Below, piece after piece: positions 54,449 through 64,000 of a stretch of DNA of 64,000 bases (position 1 is its first letter; each line of letters begins with the position of its first letter). The translations under genes were made by a program, and so were the position numbers. Under the pieces are notes generated by a model. It worked only from the letters and a program-made list of their open reading frames with translations, was not told the DNA's origin and made no database searches. The DNA is from Serratia marcescens subsp. marcescens ATCC 13880 (lineage in GTDB: Bacteria; Pseudomonadota; Gammaproteobacteria; Enterobacterales; Enterobacteriaceae): contig NZ_CP071238.1 in assembly GCF_017299535.1 (NCBI RefSeq), positions 3,038,001 to 3,102,000 on the forward strand, in the 5' to 3' direction.

Positions 54449-54497
54449 AAAAAACGGCGCGTCACTCAGTCAGTAGTGGGAGAACGAGTGACGCGCC
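54449..54497 (-). terminator. Rho-independent terminator of flgKL
   Basis: Perfect 12-bp inverted repeat GGCGCGTCACTC (54456-54467) / GAGTGACGCGCC (54486-54497) with an 18-base loop, followed by G and six U residues on the minus strand. It lies about 110 bases past the flgL stop, leaving a long structured 3' untranslated region. Confidence 0.88.
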
Positions 54498-54606
54498 AAA
54501 CGAGTGCGCCCGGTTTCAAGAAGCCTCCCTCCCCGCGGGGCGGAGAAGGCGTTTTCTAAGCGCACTAAAGGGAAACCCGTCGCGGTCAGGCAACGGGGTA
54601 TTGCTC
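54498..54606 (-). ncRNA. Structured flgL 3' UTR, candidate sRNA region
   Basis: This is the untranslated part of the flgL transcript. It contains a nested inverted repeat, AGTGCGC (54503-54509) with GCGCACT (54560-54566), enclosing the GC-rich CCTCCCCGCGGGGCGG, and it runs into the intrinsic terminator. In E. coli the sRNA FlgO is derived from the flgL 3' UTR. An equivalent here is inferred from position and structure only. Confidence 0.35.
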
Positions 54607-55566
54607 TTAACGATTCATCTGGAACAGCGACATGCCCTGCATATCGCTGAAGGTTTTATACGACGCCTGCAGCGCCGCCTGCTGCATGAAATAAGACGAG
54701 ATAGACTCGGCCAGGTCGGCATCCGTCAACGCGCTCATCTGGATCTGGTTGGTCATGTCACGCTCTTTACCGATGCTGTCCAGTTGATCCATCTCCTGCA
54801 GCTGGCTGCCCAGCTCGGCGCGCACGCTCAGCACGTTGTTGTAGGAGTTGTCCAGGCCGCGGTTGGCTTTCGCCAGCGCATCGTTCACCTGCTGCTTGGT
54901 GGCCTCGTCGGCGCCCTGCAGCGGGGTTTTCAGCGCGTTCAGCGCGATATCGATGCTCTCGAATACGTTGCTGACTGGCGCGCTGCCGTCCGGCTCGGGC
55001 TTAGGGTTGCTGGTCAACGACATGAACACCGCGTTGCCGGTATGGCCGATGGTCATGGTGCGGTTGGCGTCCACTTTCTGCTGAACCGTCTTGTCGCCGC
55101 CCTGATAGCTGACGGTGCCGCCGTTATCGACGAACGGCGCCTTGTCGTTCACGTATCCGCCGAACATATAGCGGCCGTTGCCGTCGGTGCTGTTGGCCTG
55201 ATTCAGCAGCTGATCTTTCAGCCCCTGCAGCTGGGTGGCCAGCGACTGGCGATCGTTATCGCTTTCGGTGCCGCCGGCGTTGACGATCAGCGCCTTCATG
55301 TCCGCGATGGTGGAGGTCGCGCCGGCCAATACCGTTTCTTCCATCGACACGTTCTGACGAGCGAAGGTGCGCGCCAGCGTGTACTGGCTGTTTTCCGCCT
55401 GCGATTGCGACAACATCACCGCGCGTGACGCCGCCAGCGGATCGTCGGACGGGTTGATCACCCGCTTGCCCGAAGAAAGCTGCTCGGCCGCCTTCATGAA
55501 CAGCGACTGGTTGCCCGTGATGCCGTTCATGTTCTGTTGGTACATCATGCTGGTGCTCATGCGCAT
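54607..55566 (-). CDS. flgL: Flagellar hook-filament junction protein FlgL (HAP3)
   Basis: A 319-residue flagellin-like junction protein. The N-terminus is MRMSTSMMYQQNMNGIT with the D0/D1 block (EQLSSGKRVINPSDDPLAASRAVMLSQSQAENSQYTLARTFA), and the C-terminus ends in the matching helix (MQQAALQASYKTFSDMQGMSLFQMNR). It joins FlgK to the first flagellin subunits. It follows flgK by 59 bases. Confidence 0.97.
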   Translation of the reverse strand: MRMSTSMMYQQNMNGITGNQSLFMKAAEQLSSGKRVINPSDDPLAASRAVMLSQSQAENSQYTLARTFARQNVSMEETVLAGATSTIADMKALIVNAGGTESDNDRQSLATQLQGLKDQLLNQANSTDGNGRYMFGGYVNDKAPFVDNGGTVSYQGGDKTVQQKVDANRTMTIGHTGNAVFMSLTSNPKPEPDGSAPVSNVFESIDIALNALKTPLQGADEATKQQVNDALAKANRGLDNSYNNVLSVRAELGSQLQEMDQLDSIGKERDMTNQIQMSALTDADLAESISSYFMQQAALQASYKTFSDMQGMSLFQMNR

Positions 55567-55625
55567 GCTGTGGGTTCCTTACTCTGAGCGACCGGCGCCG
55601 TTATCGGCGCCGATTAACAATGAAA

Positions 55626-57275
55626 TCAACGAATATTCAGCAGCGCGTCGAACAGCGAGCTGGCGGTCTGAATCACCTGCGCGTTGGCCATGTAGTACTG
55701 CTGGAAACGCAGCAGCTCGCCATACTCTTCGTCAAGGTTGACGCCGGACATCGACTGCTGTTGCGCGCCCAGTTGCGTGACGATCTTGGCCTGCGACGTG
55801 GCGATGGCCTTGGCGGCAGCGGTCTGGTTGCCGACGCCGCTGACGATGCCGGCGTAAGCGCCGCTCAGGGTCACCTTGCCGTCCACCAGGTTTTTGGTCT
55901 GCAGATCCAGCAGCTTCTTGGCGTTTTCGTTATCGCCGCGCCCGCTGTCGTCTTTACCGGCGGCGGCGATCTTGGACGAATCGGTGATGGCCACTTTCAG
56001 GTTGCCCGCCACGTCGCTGACCGGCTTCACGGTGAAGCTGTCTTTGGCTTGCGCATTGCCGTCGATGCTCACTTCCAACCCGTCGAAGTTCAGCGTCGGT
56101 TTGCCGTCGGCGCTGGTGCCCGGCGTCGCGTTGACTTTCACGTTGTCCGGCAGGCGGCTGACCTGCCAGTTGCTGCCGTCGAACTCGACGCGATAATCGT
56201 TGGCCTTCACCTTGCCGGTATCGGTGTAAGCGACCGACAGCGACGCGTCGCCGGTGTTGCGGGTGTTATCCACCACCCGGCCGCCGCTGAAGCTGAAGAA
56301 GTCGCCGCCCGCATCGCCGTTCAGATCGAAGCCGGCGCGATGCTGTTGGTTAAAGCTGTCCGCCATCGCCAGCGCCAACTGGCCCAGTTGATTGCGCACG
56401 CCGTCCAGCGTTTCGCTGCGGAATTTCAGCACGCCGCTCAGCGTGCCGCTGGTGATCTGGCCTTCCGGCACTTCGCTGGCGCCGTTGCCGCGGTTATAGC
56501 CGATGGTCAGACGGGAAGGATCGCTGCTGGAAGGCACGGCTTCCACCTGATAGGTGTTGCTGCCCTGCACCAGCGTCAAGCCGTTGGCGAAGGAGACGGT
56601 ATAGGCGTCGCCGTCCTGTTGCGTGACCTGTACGCCCACCAACTGGTTCAATTCGGTGACCAGCTGATCGCGCTGATCCAGCAACGCATTCGGCTCGCCG
56701 GCGGCGCTGCCGCGCAAACGGGTGATCTCGTCGTTCAGCTTGGCGATCTGTTGGCCGTAGCTGTTGATCTGCTGCGCCGTATCGCTGATCTGCTGATTAA
56801 CGCCGTTATCCATGTCGCGCAGGAATTTATCGGTATTGTTGAACTGGTTCACCAGGCCGTTAGCCTTGCCCAGCACCGTCTGGCGCGCGGCGTCGTCACC
56901 GGCGTTGCTCACCAGGTTCTGCAGGTTGGTAAAGAAGTCCTGCATGTTGGTCGACAGCGGGTTGGTCTTGCTCGCCAACAGGTTGTCGATCTGTGAAATC
57001 TTCTCGTAATAGGCGTTTTGCGCCCCGAACGAGCTTTGTGCGCCGCGCAGCTGGTTGGTGATGAACTGGTTGTATTCGCGGTTGACGCTGGTGACGGTCA
57101 CGCCGTTGCCGATAAAGCCGCTCATGGTGGCCATGCCGCCGTTCTGCGCCAGGATCGCGGTCTGGCGGTTGTAGCCCGCCACGTTGTAGTTAGAGATGTT
57201 GTTGCTGACGGTACTGAGCGCCACCTGAGCCGCATTCAGCCCGCTCATCGCGGTATTGATTAAGCTATTGGACAT
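55626..57275 (-). CDS. flgK: Flagellar hook-associated protein FlgK (HAP1)
   Basis: A 549-residue junction protein. The N-terminal rod/hook signature is LINTAMSGLNAAQVALSTVSNNISNYNVAGYNRQ, and the C-terminus is VNLDEEYGELLRFQQYYMANAQVIQTASSLFDALLNIR. It sits between hook and FlgL. AAGGAATTCCG precedes the ATG, and a sigma-28 promoter lies about 80-110 bases upstream, so flgKL is a class 3 unit separate from the rod-hook operon. Confidence 0.98.
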   Translation of the reverse strand: MSNSLINTAMSGLNAAQVALSTVSNNISNYNVAGYNRQTAILAQNGGMATMSGFIGNGVTVTSVNREYNQFITNQLRGAQSSFGAQNAYYEKISQIDNLLASKTNPLSTNMQDFFTNLQNLVSNAGDDAARQTVLGKANGLVNQFNNTDKFLRDMDNGVNQQISDTAQQINSYGQQIAKLNDEITRLRGSAAGEPNALLDQRDQLVTELNQLVGVQVTQQDGDAYTVSFANGLTLVQGSNTYQVEAVPSSSDPSRLTIGYNRGNGASEVPEGQITSGTLSGVLKFRSETLDGVRNQLGQLALAMADSFNQQHRAGFDLNGDAGGDFFSFSGGRVVDNTRNTGDASLSVAYTDTGKVKANDYRVEFDGSNWQVSRLPDNVKVNATPGTSADGKPTLNFDGLEVSIDGNAQAKDSFTVKPVSDVAGNLKVAITDSSKIAAAGKDDSGRGDNENAKKLLDLQTKNLVDGKVTLSGAYAGIVSGVGNQTAAAKAIATSQAKIVTQLGAQQQSMSGVNLDEEYGELLRFQQYYMANAQVIQTASSLFDALLNIR

Positions 57276-57356
57276 CGGAATTCCTTATGCTGCGGCGCCG
57301 GTGGCCCACAGGGTTCTTAATTGAGCTGCTGAGCCTGTTCGCTCAGCCTGTTTCGG

Positions 57357-57383
57357 TTATCGGCAAAAATGAGAAGAACTTGA
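57357..57383 (-). promoter_or_regulatory. Sigma-28 promoter of flgKL
   Basis: On the minus strand: minus-35 TCAAGTTC, an 11-base spacer, and a perfect minus-10 GCCGATAA (14 of 16 consensus positions), about 82 bases upstream of the flgK start. Confidence 0.88.
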
Positions 57384-57560
57384 GGAAAAAAAGCGGCAAT
57401 GCGGTCAGCATCCAGCGAGCCTCCATTACCGCCTACCCCCTAAATAATTGGCGCCGCAGCAAGACGACAAGCAAGGGAGACCCCGGGAGCTTGGTTAAGC
57501 CAAGTGACCGGGGCGAGCTTGTGCAATCAACGCCGCTGCGGCGTCAAGAATGACGGGGAT

Positions 57561-58505
57561 TTAGAACAAATCGTTCAGATCGTGGGTATAGGCTTTCACC
57601 GCCTGCTCCCCCGCGTTCTTCATCTGCTGAATCACGCTGACCAGTTTGCTGGCGTACTGCGGGTCGGTGGCGTACCCGGCGCGTTGCAGCGCATGCGCCG
57701 CCTGCTCCGGGCTGCGCGCAGCGGCCACATCGGCGTAGCGCGGGTTGTTGGTCAACAGCTTGACGTAATCGGCGATCGCTTCCACATAGGAACCGTAGAC
57801 GCGGAACTTCGCCTTCACCTTCTTCGCCGCACCCTGTTCGAACTCGGTGGTGGTGATCTCCGTCACCGGCCCGCTCCAGCTGCCGCCGGCCTTGATGCCG
57901 AACAGGTTGTAGCTAGGCGTGCCGTCTGATGTCGGGATCTCGCGCTGCCCCCAACCGGACTCCAGCGCCGCCTGCGCGACGATCAGCTGATGCGGAATGC
58001 CACTCTGCTGGCTGGCGACCTTCGCCGGTATCGATAGGCGAGCGACGAAGTTGCCGTTGTTGAGCGACAGCGGCGCGGCGGCCGGCGGGGCCTTCGGCAT
58101 CGCCCGGCGCACCATTTGCTCCAGCGCCTGGTTCGGCAGCGTTTGCAGCACCTCATTGTCCAGCGCCATCGGCGACAGGCCCGCCGTTTCGCTCGGCACC
58201 GCGTTGGCGTTGCTCATCTGCTTGACCATCATGTCGGCCAGCCCCAGCCCTTTTTGCGACATCTGCTGGGCGATTTGCTGGTCGTACATCGAGGTATACA
58301 GCCGCGTTTGGTCGCTGCTCAACACCCCGTCCTGCGGCAAGGCGGAACGCATGCTTTTCAGCATCATCTGCACGAACATGCCTTCTACCTGCTGCGCCAC
58401 CTGCTTGAGGTTGCCCTGCGGGTCGGCCGCCGCGTCGCGCTTCAGGCCGTTCAGCGCCTTGGCGTCATAGGCCGCGCCCGACATCGCCATCAGATCGCCG
58501 GCCAT
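57561..58505 (-). CDS. flgJ: Peptidoglycan hydrolase and rod cap FlgJ
   Basis: A 314-residue dual-domain protein. The N-terminal rod-cap domain (about residues 20-110) is followed by a linker and a C-terminal glucosaminidase domain (about residues 155-310), with the catalytic Glu in AQAALESGWGQRE and further active-site residues in SYNLFGIKAGGSW. It assembles the rod and opens the peptidoglycan. Its start overlaps the flgI stop by one base. Confidence 0.97.
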   Translation of the reverse strand: MAGDLMAMSGAAYDAKALNGLKRDAAADPQGNLKQVAQQVEGMFVQMMLKSMRSALPQDGVLSSDQTRLYTSMYDQQIAQQMSQKGLGLADMMVKQMSNANAVPSETAGLSPMALDNEVLQTLPNQALEQMVRRAMPKAPPAAAPLSLNNGNFVARLSIPAKVASQQSGIPHQLIVAQAALESGWGQREIPTSDGTPSYNLFGIKAGGSWSGPVTEITTTEFEQGAAKKVKAKFRVYGSYVEAIADYVKLLTNNPRYADVAAARSPEQAAHALQRAGYATDPQYASKLVSVIQQMKNAGEQAVKAYTHDLNDLF

Positions 58506-59605
58506 CAGATGATTTCCAGCTTGGCGCGCAGGCAGCCGGCGCTCTGCATCGCCTGCAGGATCGACATCAGATCGATCGGCGTGGCGCCCAGCGCGTTCAG
58601 CGCCCGGATCACGTTGTTCAGGTTGGCGCTGGCGTTCACTTTCTGCAGCGATCCGCCCTGCTGTTGCACCGAGATCTGGGTGTTAGGCGTCACCACCGTC
58701 TGGCCGCCGCCGAACGGTGTCGTCGGTTGGCTGACGGTGTTCTGCCGATCGACCACCACCGACAGGTTGCCCTGGGCGACGGCGCAAGAATCGAGGATCA
58801 CATCGCGGTTCATCACGACCGAACCGGTGCGCGAGTTGATGATCACTTTGGCGTCCATCGCCCCGACGTTGACGGTGATGTTTTGAATCTCCGCCAGGAA
58901 GCGCACCTGAGAGCTGTTGCCCTGCGGCACCAGCACCTGGATCGTGCGGGCGTCGAGCGGCGTCGCGGTGCCGCCGCCGCGTTGGCGGTTGATGGCGTCG
59001 CTGATCTGCTGCGCCAGCGTGAAATCCTCGTCGTTCAGCTGAAGGTTGAGAACGCCGCCGCTGCCGAAGGTGGTCGGCAACTCGCGCTCGATGGTAGCGC
59101 CGTTGCTGATGCGCCCGCCCGCCAGCTGGTTGACCTGCACGCTGCTGCCGCCGGCCGCCGCGCCCGCGCCGCCGACCAGCACGTTGCCCTGCGCCAGCGC
59201 ATAGACCTGATTATCCACGCCTTTGAGCGGCGTCATCAGCAAGGTGCCGCCACGCAGGCTCTTGGCGTTGCCCATCGAAGAAACCACCACGTCGATGTTC
59301 TGCCCAGCGCGTGAGAACGGCGGCAGTTTGGCGGTCACCATCACCGCCGCCACATTTTTCAGCTGCATGTTGGTGCCCGGCGGCACGGTGATGCCCAGCT
59401 GCGACAGCATGTTGCTCAAGCTTTGGGTGGTGAACGGCGTCTGCATGGTCTGGTCGCCGGAGCCGTCCAGCCCCACCACCAGGCCGTAGCCGATCAGGGC
59501 GTTGTCTCGCACGCCCTGCACCGTCACCAGATCGCGGATGCGCTCCGCCGCCGCCGGCAAGCACACCAGCCCGACGCACAGCGCGATAAACCATTTTTTC
59601 AGCAT
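58505..59605 (-). CDS. flgI: Flagellar P-ring protein FlgI
   Basis: A 366-residue periplasmic protein with a signal peptide ([21 protein letters not shown]) and the FlgI core ([60 protein letters not shown]). It forms the ring in the peptidoglycan layer around the rod. It follows flgH by ten bases. Confidence 0.98.
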   Translation of the reverse strand: MLKKWFIALCVGLVCLPAAAERIRDLVTVQGVRDNALIGYGLVVGLDGSGDQTMQTPFTTQSLSNMLSQLGITVPPGTNMQLKNVAAVMVTAKLPPFSRAGQNIDVVVSSMGNAKSLRGGTLLMTPLKGVDNQVYALAQGNVLVGGAGAAAGGSSVQVNQLAGGRISNGATIERELPTTFGSGGVLNLQLNDEDFTLAQQISDAINRQRGGGTATPLDARTIQVLVPQGNSSQVRFLAEIQNITVNVGAMDAKVIINSRTGSVVMNRDVILDSCAVAQGNLSVVVDRQNTVSQPTTPFGGGQTVVTPNTQISVQQQGGSLQKVNASANLNNVIRALNALGATPIDLMSILQAMQSAGCLRAKLEII

Positions 59606-59615
59606 CAGTCAATCC

Positions 59616-60335
59616 TTAGAACGGTGAAACATTTAAGAAGAAGCGCTGCAGCCAGCCCATGGTCTGCGCTTCGTTGATATAGCCATTGCCGACGTATTCG
59701 ATACGCGCGTCCGCCACCTGCGTCGAGGTCACCGAGTTGTTGCCGCTGATGGTGCGCGGGTTGACGACGCCGGAGAAGCGGATGAATTCGGTGCCCTGGT
59801 TGATGGCGATCTGCTTTTCCCCCACCACGTGCAGGTTGCCGTTGGCCAGCACCTGGTTGACCGTCACCGTGATGGTGCCGTTGAAGGTGTTGTTGGCGTT
59901 GGCGCCGCCCTTGCCGCCGAAGGTGCTGTCGCCGGAAATGTCCATATCGGCGCGCGCATTGCCCAACAGGCCGTCGAGGTAACGCGGCGAGGTGGCGACG
60001 CCGAACTTGCTGGCGCCGTTGCGGCTGGCGTTGGCGGAGGAGCTTTTGCTGGCGCTGACGTTTTCCTGCAGCACGATGGTCAGGGTGTCGCCGACGTTGC
60101 GCGGCCGGCGGTCTTCGAACAGCGGCTGATAGCCGTAGTTCATCGGCTGCACCGTCTGGAAGATCGAGCCGTTCGGCATCGGCGCGCTGGCCGGCGCGGG
60201 TTGCGCCGTGGTCGCGCCGTCCACCAGCGGTTTGTGCGGAATATAAGCGCAGCCGCTCAGCGTCAGCATCACCATTCCCGCCAGCCAGCGTTGTCCCTGC
60301 CGCGGCAGGATTGCCATCGAATATGTGGTTACCAC
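59616..60335 (-). CDS. flgH: Flagellar L-ring lipoprotein FlgH
   Basis: A 239-residue outer-membrane lipoprotein with lipobox LSGC (Cys29 from the chosen start) and the family core ([47 protein letters not shown]; here [13 protein letters not shown]). The conserved C-terminus is [25 protein letters not shown]. It forms the outer-membrane bushing. I used the GTG at 60335, preceded by AAAGG; an ATG at 60317 gives a shorter signal peptide but no good ribosome binding site, so the start is uncertain. Confidence 0.95.
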   Translation of the reverse strand: MVTTYSMAILPRQGQRWLAGMVMLTLSGCAYIPHKPLVDGATTAQPAPASAPMPNGSIFQTVQPMNYGYQPLFEDRRPRNVGDTLTIVLQENVSASKSSSANASRNGASKFGVATSPRYLDGLLGNARADMDISGDSTFGGKGGANANNTFNGTITVTVNQVLANGNLHVVGEKQIAINQGTEFIRFSGVVNPRTISGNNSVTSTQVADARIEYVGNGYINEAQTMGWLQRFFLNVSPF

Positions 60336-60400
60336 GGGTATCGCCTTTGTTTCACGAAAGAGAATGACGGGCGCGGCAAGCCGGGCCCGTCAATGACAGA

Positions 60401-61186
<786 letters not shown>

Positions 61187-61201
61187 TTATTTCCTTGCTG
61201 C

Positions 61202-61957
61202 TTAGCTCACTGAGAGCAGTGAGTTGGCACGCTGTTCGTTTTCATCCACGCTGTGGATGACCTTCATTTGCATTTCAAAACGGCGGGCGTTGGCGATCAT
61301 GTCGACCATGGTCTCCATCGGCTTGACGTTGCTGCCTTCCAGCACCCCGGGCATCACCCGCACCTGCGGATCGTTTTGCAACTGATTGCCGCGCTGCTGT
61401 TGGGTTTCCGGCGTCAGGCGGAACAGCCCGTCGTCACCGCGCATCACTTCGCGCGCATCGGCCTTCACCAGCTTCAGGCGGCCGATCTGCGCGATGGTGT
61501 TCGGCGGATCGCCGGCGTTCAGCGCCGAAATGGTGCCGTCGGCCGCGATGGTGATCTCCGCCGACGGCGGCACCTCGATCGGGCCGCCGTCGCCCATCAC
61601 CGGCATCCCCTGCACCGTCAACTGCCCGGTGGAGGAAATCTGAATGTTGCCGTTGCGGGTATAGGCCTCACCGCCGCCCGGCAGGCTCACCGCCAGGAAA
61701 CCGTCCTGCTGCAGCGCCACGTCCAGCGGGCGCGCCGTGTAGTTCAGCGCCCCCTGGCTCATGTCGGCGCCCGGCGTCGACGCGGTTACCAATGTGCGGG
61801 TCGCCAGGCTCGGCCCGTCGACCGGCACCGCGCGCAATGCGGCGAGCTGGGCGCGAAAGCCCGGCGTCGACGCATTGGCCAGGTTGTTGGCGGTAATGGA
61901 CTGCTGTTCCAGCGTTTGGCGCGCCGCGCCCATCGCGGTATAAATCGCGTGATCCAT
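61202..61957 (-). CDS. flgF: Flagellar proximal rod protein FlgF
   Basis: A 251-residue rod protein. The N-terminus is MDHAIYTAMGAARQTLEQQSITANNLANASTPGFRAQ, and the C-terminus has SNVKPMETMVDMIANARRFEMQMKVI. Both segments form the D0 coiled coil typical of FlgF. It lies 12 bases after flgE and 18 bases before flgG. Confidence 0.97.
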   Translation of the reverse strand: MDHAIYTAMGAARQTLEQQSITANNLANASTPGFRAQLAALRAVPVDGPSLATRTLVTASTPGADMSQGALNYTARPLDVALQQDGFLAVSLPGGGEAYTRNGNIQISSTGQLTVQGMPVMGDGGPIEVPPSAEITIAADGTISALNAGDPPNTIAQIGRLKLVKADAREVMRGDDGLFRLTPETQQQRGNQLQNDPQVRVMPGVLEGSNVKPMETMVDMIANARRFEMQMKVIHSVDENEQRANSLLSVS

Positions 61958-61969
61958 AACTCGGCCCTA

Positions 61970-63193
61970 TCAGCGCAGGCTAACCAGCGTCTGCAGGATG
62001 GAGTCCTGCGTCTTGATGGTCTGGGCGTTGGACTGGTAGTTACGCTGTGCGACGATCATGTTCACCAGCTCCTGGCTCAGATCGACGTTGGAAGACTCCA
62101 GCGCGCCGCTGGTCAGCTTACCGAAGCCGCCGCCGCCCGACAGACCGACGCGCGGCTGACCGGACGCACCGGTTTCTTGCCACACGTTATCGCCCTGCGA
62201 CGCCAGCCCTTCGGGGTTGGAGAAGTTGGCCATGACGATCTGGCCCAGCACTTGAGTCTGCTGGTTGGAATAGATGCCCACCACTGTGCCGTCGTTGTTG
62301 ATCTGGAAGTTGGTGTATTCACCGGCGGCATAGCCGTCCTGCGCCACTTTGCTCACCGAGTCGCTGCCCACGTTCTGCTGCATGCTGCCGGCGAAGCTCA
62401 GGGTGAAGTTTTGCGCCGGCGCGCCGTCTTTGGCGGCCATCGGGATCACCATGCTGAACTCGCCCGGCGCGCCGTTGGTGCTGGTGGTTTTGACCAGGTT
62501 GCCGCTGGTGCTGAACTCCATGGTGCCGGCATCCACCGGAGCCGCGCTGCCGTCCTGGGTGTAGACCTGCCACTTGTTGTCTTCGGTCTTCACAAAGTAG
62601 GCGTTGATGTTGTGCGCGTTGCCCAGTGAGTCGTAGGCGGTGATGGTGTTGACGTAGTTGTAGCTGTCCTGTTTGGTCGGATCGAAGGTCTTGTTCTCCG
62701 GCACTTTATGGGTGGACTTCAGGTTGGCCACCATCTCGCCGGAGGTGGACGCCTTGGCGTTCATCATGCCTTCAGGAATGCTCAGCGGCACCGGGTTGGC
62801 GCCCTGCTGGATGGTCGGCGGAGAGCCGGCCGCCGGGTAGCCGGTCAGCTGCAGGCCCTGCATGTTGGTCAGGTTGCGGTTCTCGTCCAGCTTGAACTGG
62901 CCGTTGCGGGTATAGAAGATGCCGCCATCTTTATCCTGCATGCGGAAAAAGCCGTTGCCGTTGATGGCCACATCCAGCGCGCGGCTGGTGCCGGTGGTGG
63001 TGCCGCCCTTGAAGTTCTGGGTGATGCCGGACACTTTGACGCCCAGCCCGACCTGCGAACCGGCGAACATGTCGGCGAAGGAGACGCTGCCGGATTTGAA
63101 GCCCGCAGTCGCGGAGTTGGCGATGTTGTTACCGATCACGTCCAGGTTGGTTGCTGCCGCGTTCAAGCCGCTGACTGCCTGAGAAAAGGCCAT
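61970..63193 (-). CDS. flgE: Flagellar hook protein FlgE
   Basis: A 407-residue hook subunit. The N-terminus is MAFSQAVSGLNAAATNLDVIGNNIANSATAGFKS, and the C-terminus is VDLSQELVNMIVAQRNYQSNAQTIKTQDSILQTLVSLR. The middle contains the D1/D2 domains. It polymerises into the flexible hook under the FlgD cap, with length set by FliK. CGGAGAATAAC precedes the ATG. Confidence 0.98.
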   Translation of the reverse strand: MAFSQAVSGLNAAATNLDVIGNNIANSATAGFKSGSVSFADMFAGSQVGLGVKVSGITQNFKGGTTTGTSRALDVAINGNGFFRMQDKDGGIFYTRNGQFKLDENRNLTNMQGLQLTGYPAAGSPPTIQQGANPVPLSIPEGMMNAKASTSGEMVANLKSTHKVPENKTFDPTKQDSYNYVNTITAYDSLGNAHNINAYFVKTEDNKWQVYTQDGSAAPVDAGTMEFSTSGNLVKTTSTNGAPGEFSMVIPMAAKDGAPAQNFTLSFAGSMQQNVGSDSVSKVAQDGYAAGEYTNFQINNDGTVVGIYSNQQTQVLGQIVMANFSNPEGLASQGDNVWQETGASGQPRVGLSGGGGFGKLTSGALESSNVDLSQELVNMIVAQRNYQSNAQTIKTQDSILQTLVSLR

Positions 63194-63247
63194 GTTATTC
63201 TCCGAATAGTGGTCAGGCTATCGTCCGATTGAGCCTGATGCTTGGGG

Positions 63248-63925
63248 TTATAAGATCTGTCGCACGTCTTCCAGGGTGGCGTTGCCCGCCAGGCCGAGAT
63301 CCAGCTTGGCGCCGTTGCCGTCGCGGATCACGCCGTTCACCAGCCCGAAGTGCAGGCTGCGCGCCACCAGTTGCTCGCCGTTGCCTTTGGCGTTAATCGC
63401 CACTTTGTAGGCGCCGTCGGGCGCGGTGGAGCCGTCATCCAGCGAGCCGTCCCAGGTGAAGGCGTGCACGCCGGCGGTCAGGCCGCCGATTTCAATGGTG
63501 CGCACCACCTGCCCGCTGGCGTTGGTGATGGTGGCGGTCACCTGATCGGCGGCGCGCTCCAGTTCCACGCCGAACGGCGTGGTGCTGACCTTGCCATCCT
63601 TGCTGCCGACCAGAATGTTGTTGCCTGGTACCATCACGCCGTGACCGATCAGCGCGGTGGCTTGCAGCGACTGGTTGCTGTTGATCTGGCCGGAGATCGA
63701 CCCCAGCGTGGTGTTAAGCTTTTCGATACCCTGAACGGTGTTGATCTGCGCCAGCTGCGACGTCAGCTCGTTGTTCTGCATCGGATTGGTCGGATCCTGG
63801 TTTTTCAACTGCGCCACCAGCAGCGTCAGGAAGCTGTTGTGCAGATCCTGGCTGTTGGTATTTTTGCTGTTGTTACCGATGACGGTGTTATCCAACGACT
63901 CGTTGGTGGTTGCGGCAATAGCCAT
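63248..63925 (-). CDS. flgD: Flagellar hook cap/scaffold protein FlgD
   Basis: A 225-residue protein. The conserved N-terminus has SFLTLLVAQLKNQDPTNPMQNNELTSQLAQINTVQGIEKLN, and the tudor/Ig-like C-terminal domain has IGGLTAGVHAFTWDGSLDDGSTAPDGAYKVAI. It caps the growing hook and is removed on completion. CCGGAGC precedes the ATG. It is 54 bases upstream of flgE and 12 bases downstream of flgC. Confidence 0.98.
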   Translation of the reverse strand: MAIAATTNESLDNTVIGNNSKNTNSQDLHNSFLTLLVAQLKNQDPTNPMQNNELTSQLAQINTVQGIEKLNTTLGSISGQINSNQSLQATALIGHGVMVPGNNILVGSKDGKVSTTPFGVELERAADQVTATITNASGQVVRTIEIGGLTAGVHAFTWDGSLDDGSTAPDGAYKVAINAKGNGEQLVARSLHFGLVNGVIRDGNGAKLDLGLAGNATLEDVRQIL

Positions 63926-63937
63926 GGGAAGCTCCGG

Positions 63938-64000
63938 TTACTGACCCAGCGTCAGGGTCTTCATCATCATCGACTTGGTGGTGTTGAGCACCTCGACGTT
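63938..64000 (-). CDS. flgC: Flagellar proximal rod protein FlgC (C-terminal end only)
   Basis: The last 20 codons and stop of a minus-strand gene that continues past the window edge. They read NVEVLNTTKSMMMKTLTLGQ, the C-terminal D0 helix of FlgC. Position just before flgD fits the flgBCDEFGHIJ order. Confidence 0.9.
   Translation of the reverse strand, partial: NVEVLNTTKSMMMKTLTLGQ

Noticed and set aside
57481..57513. Imperfect inverted repeat CCCCGG-CTTGG / CCAAG-CCGGGG between flgJ and flgK
   Set aside because: The stem is interrupted by three-base mismatches and no U-tract follows on either strand, so I do not call it a terminator.
57530..57544. Palindrome ACGCCGC-T-GCGGCGT after flgJ as a terminator
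   Set aside because: It has almost no loop and no U-tract; at most it may help Rho-dependent termination of flgJ.

Overview
The window is chromosomal DNA of an enterobacterium, most likely Serratia (S. marcescens or a close relative). The proteins I recall from E. coli (PutA, PutP, ChaA, PhoH, TcyJLN, FliA, Flg/Fli) are close full-length matches. The DNA is GC-rich, fli and flg genes lie side by side (they are separated in E. coli), and lpxO is present. No tRNA, rRNA, CRISPR array, integrase or insertion sequence was seen. This assignment rests on recognition by eye, not on a database search.

Layout. 1-3065: end of narX, then narL (nitrate/nitrite two-component system), and convergent ychO (inverse autotransporter), the E. 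coli gene order. 3495-5770: an orphan prepilin peptidase tail-to-tail with an orphan phage-like beta-helix/head-fibre gene. 6002-13826: a minus-strand ABC importer of the peptide/nickel class with two paralogous binding proteins, downstream of the sulfur-starvation regulator cbl. 14127-17649: chaC, chaB and chaA, with a Fur-box-preceded siderophore-interacting flavoprotein inserted between chaB and chaA. 17686-18588: lpxO. 18823-23642: phoH and an intact Fur-controlled efeUOB iron operon. 23886-29912: divergent putP/putA with GTTGCA PutA operators and a long palindrome in the putA leader.

From 30238 to the right end the window is mostly flagellar. tcyN-tcyL-tcyJ-dcyD (cystine uptake, D-cysteine desulfhydrase) lead into fliZ-fliA and fliC on the minus strand. 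fliD-fliS-fliT lie on the plus strand, divergent from fliC and with near-consensus sigma-28 promoters on both sides. An accessory patch (38729-42400) follows: an AraC regulator, two tiny membrane-protein ORFs, a LysR regulator divergent from an azoreductase, and a small lipoprotein. Then come fliE (minus) and divergent fliFGHIJKLMNOPQR (plus), which build the MS ring, C ring, export gate and ATPase. A small Sra-like basic protein gene separates fliR from the minus-strand flg genes flgL-flgK (own sigma-28 promoter) and flgJ-I-H-G-F-E-D-C (flgC cut by the window end), which encode rod, rings, hook and junction.

Most of the window is well-known core biology. The most interesting parts are the cbl-linked two-receptor importer, the orphan head-fibre-like gene, the putA leader palindrome, the flgL 3' region that resembles an sRNA locus, and the unannotated small proteins in the flagellar accessory patch.
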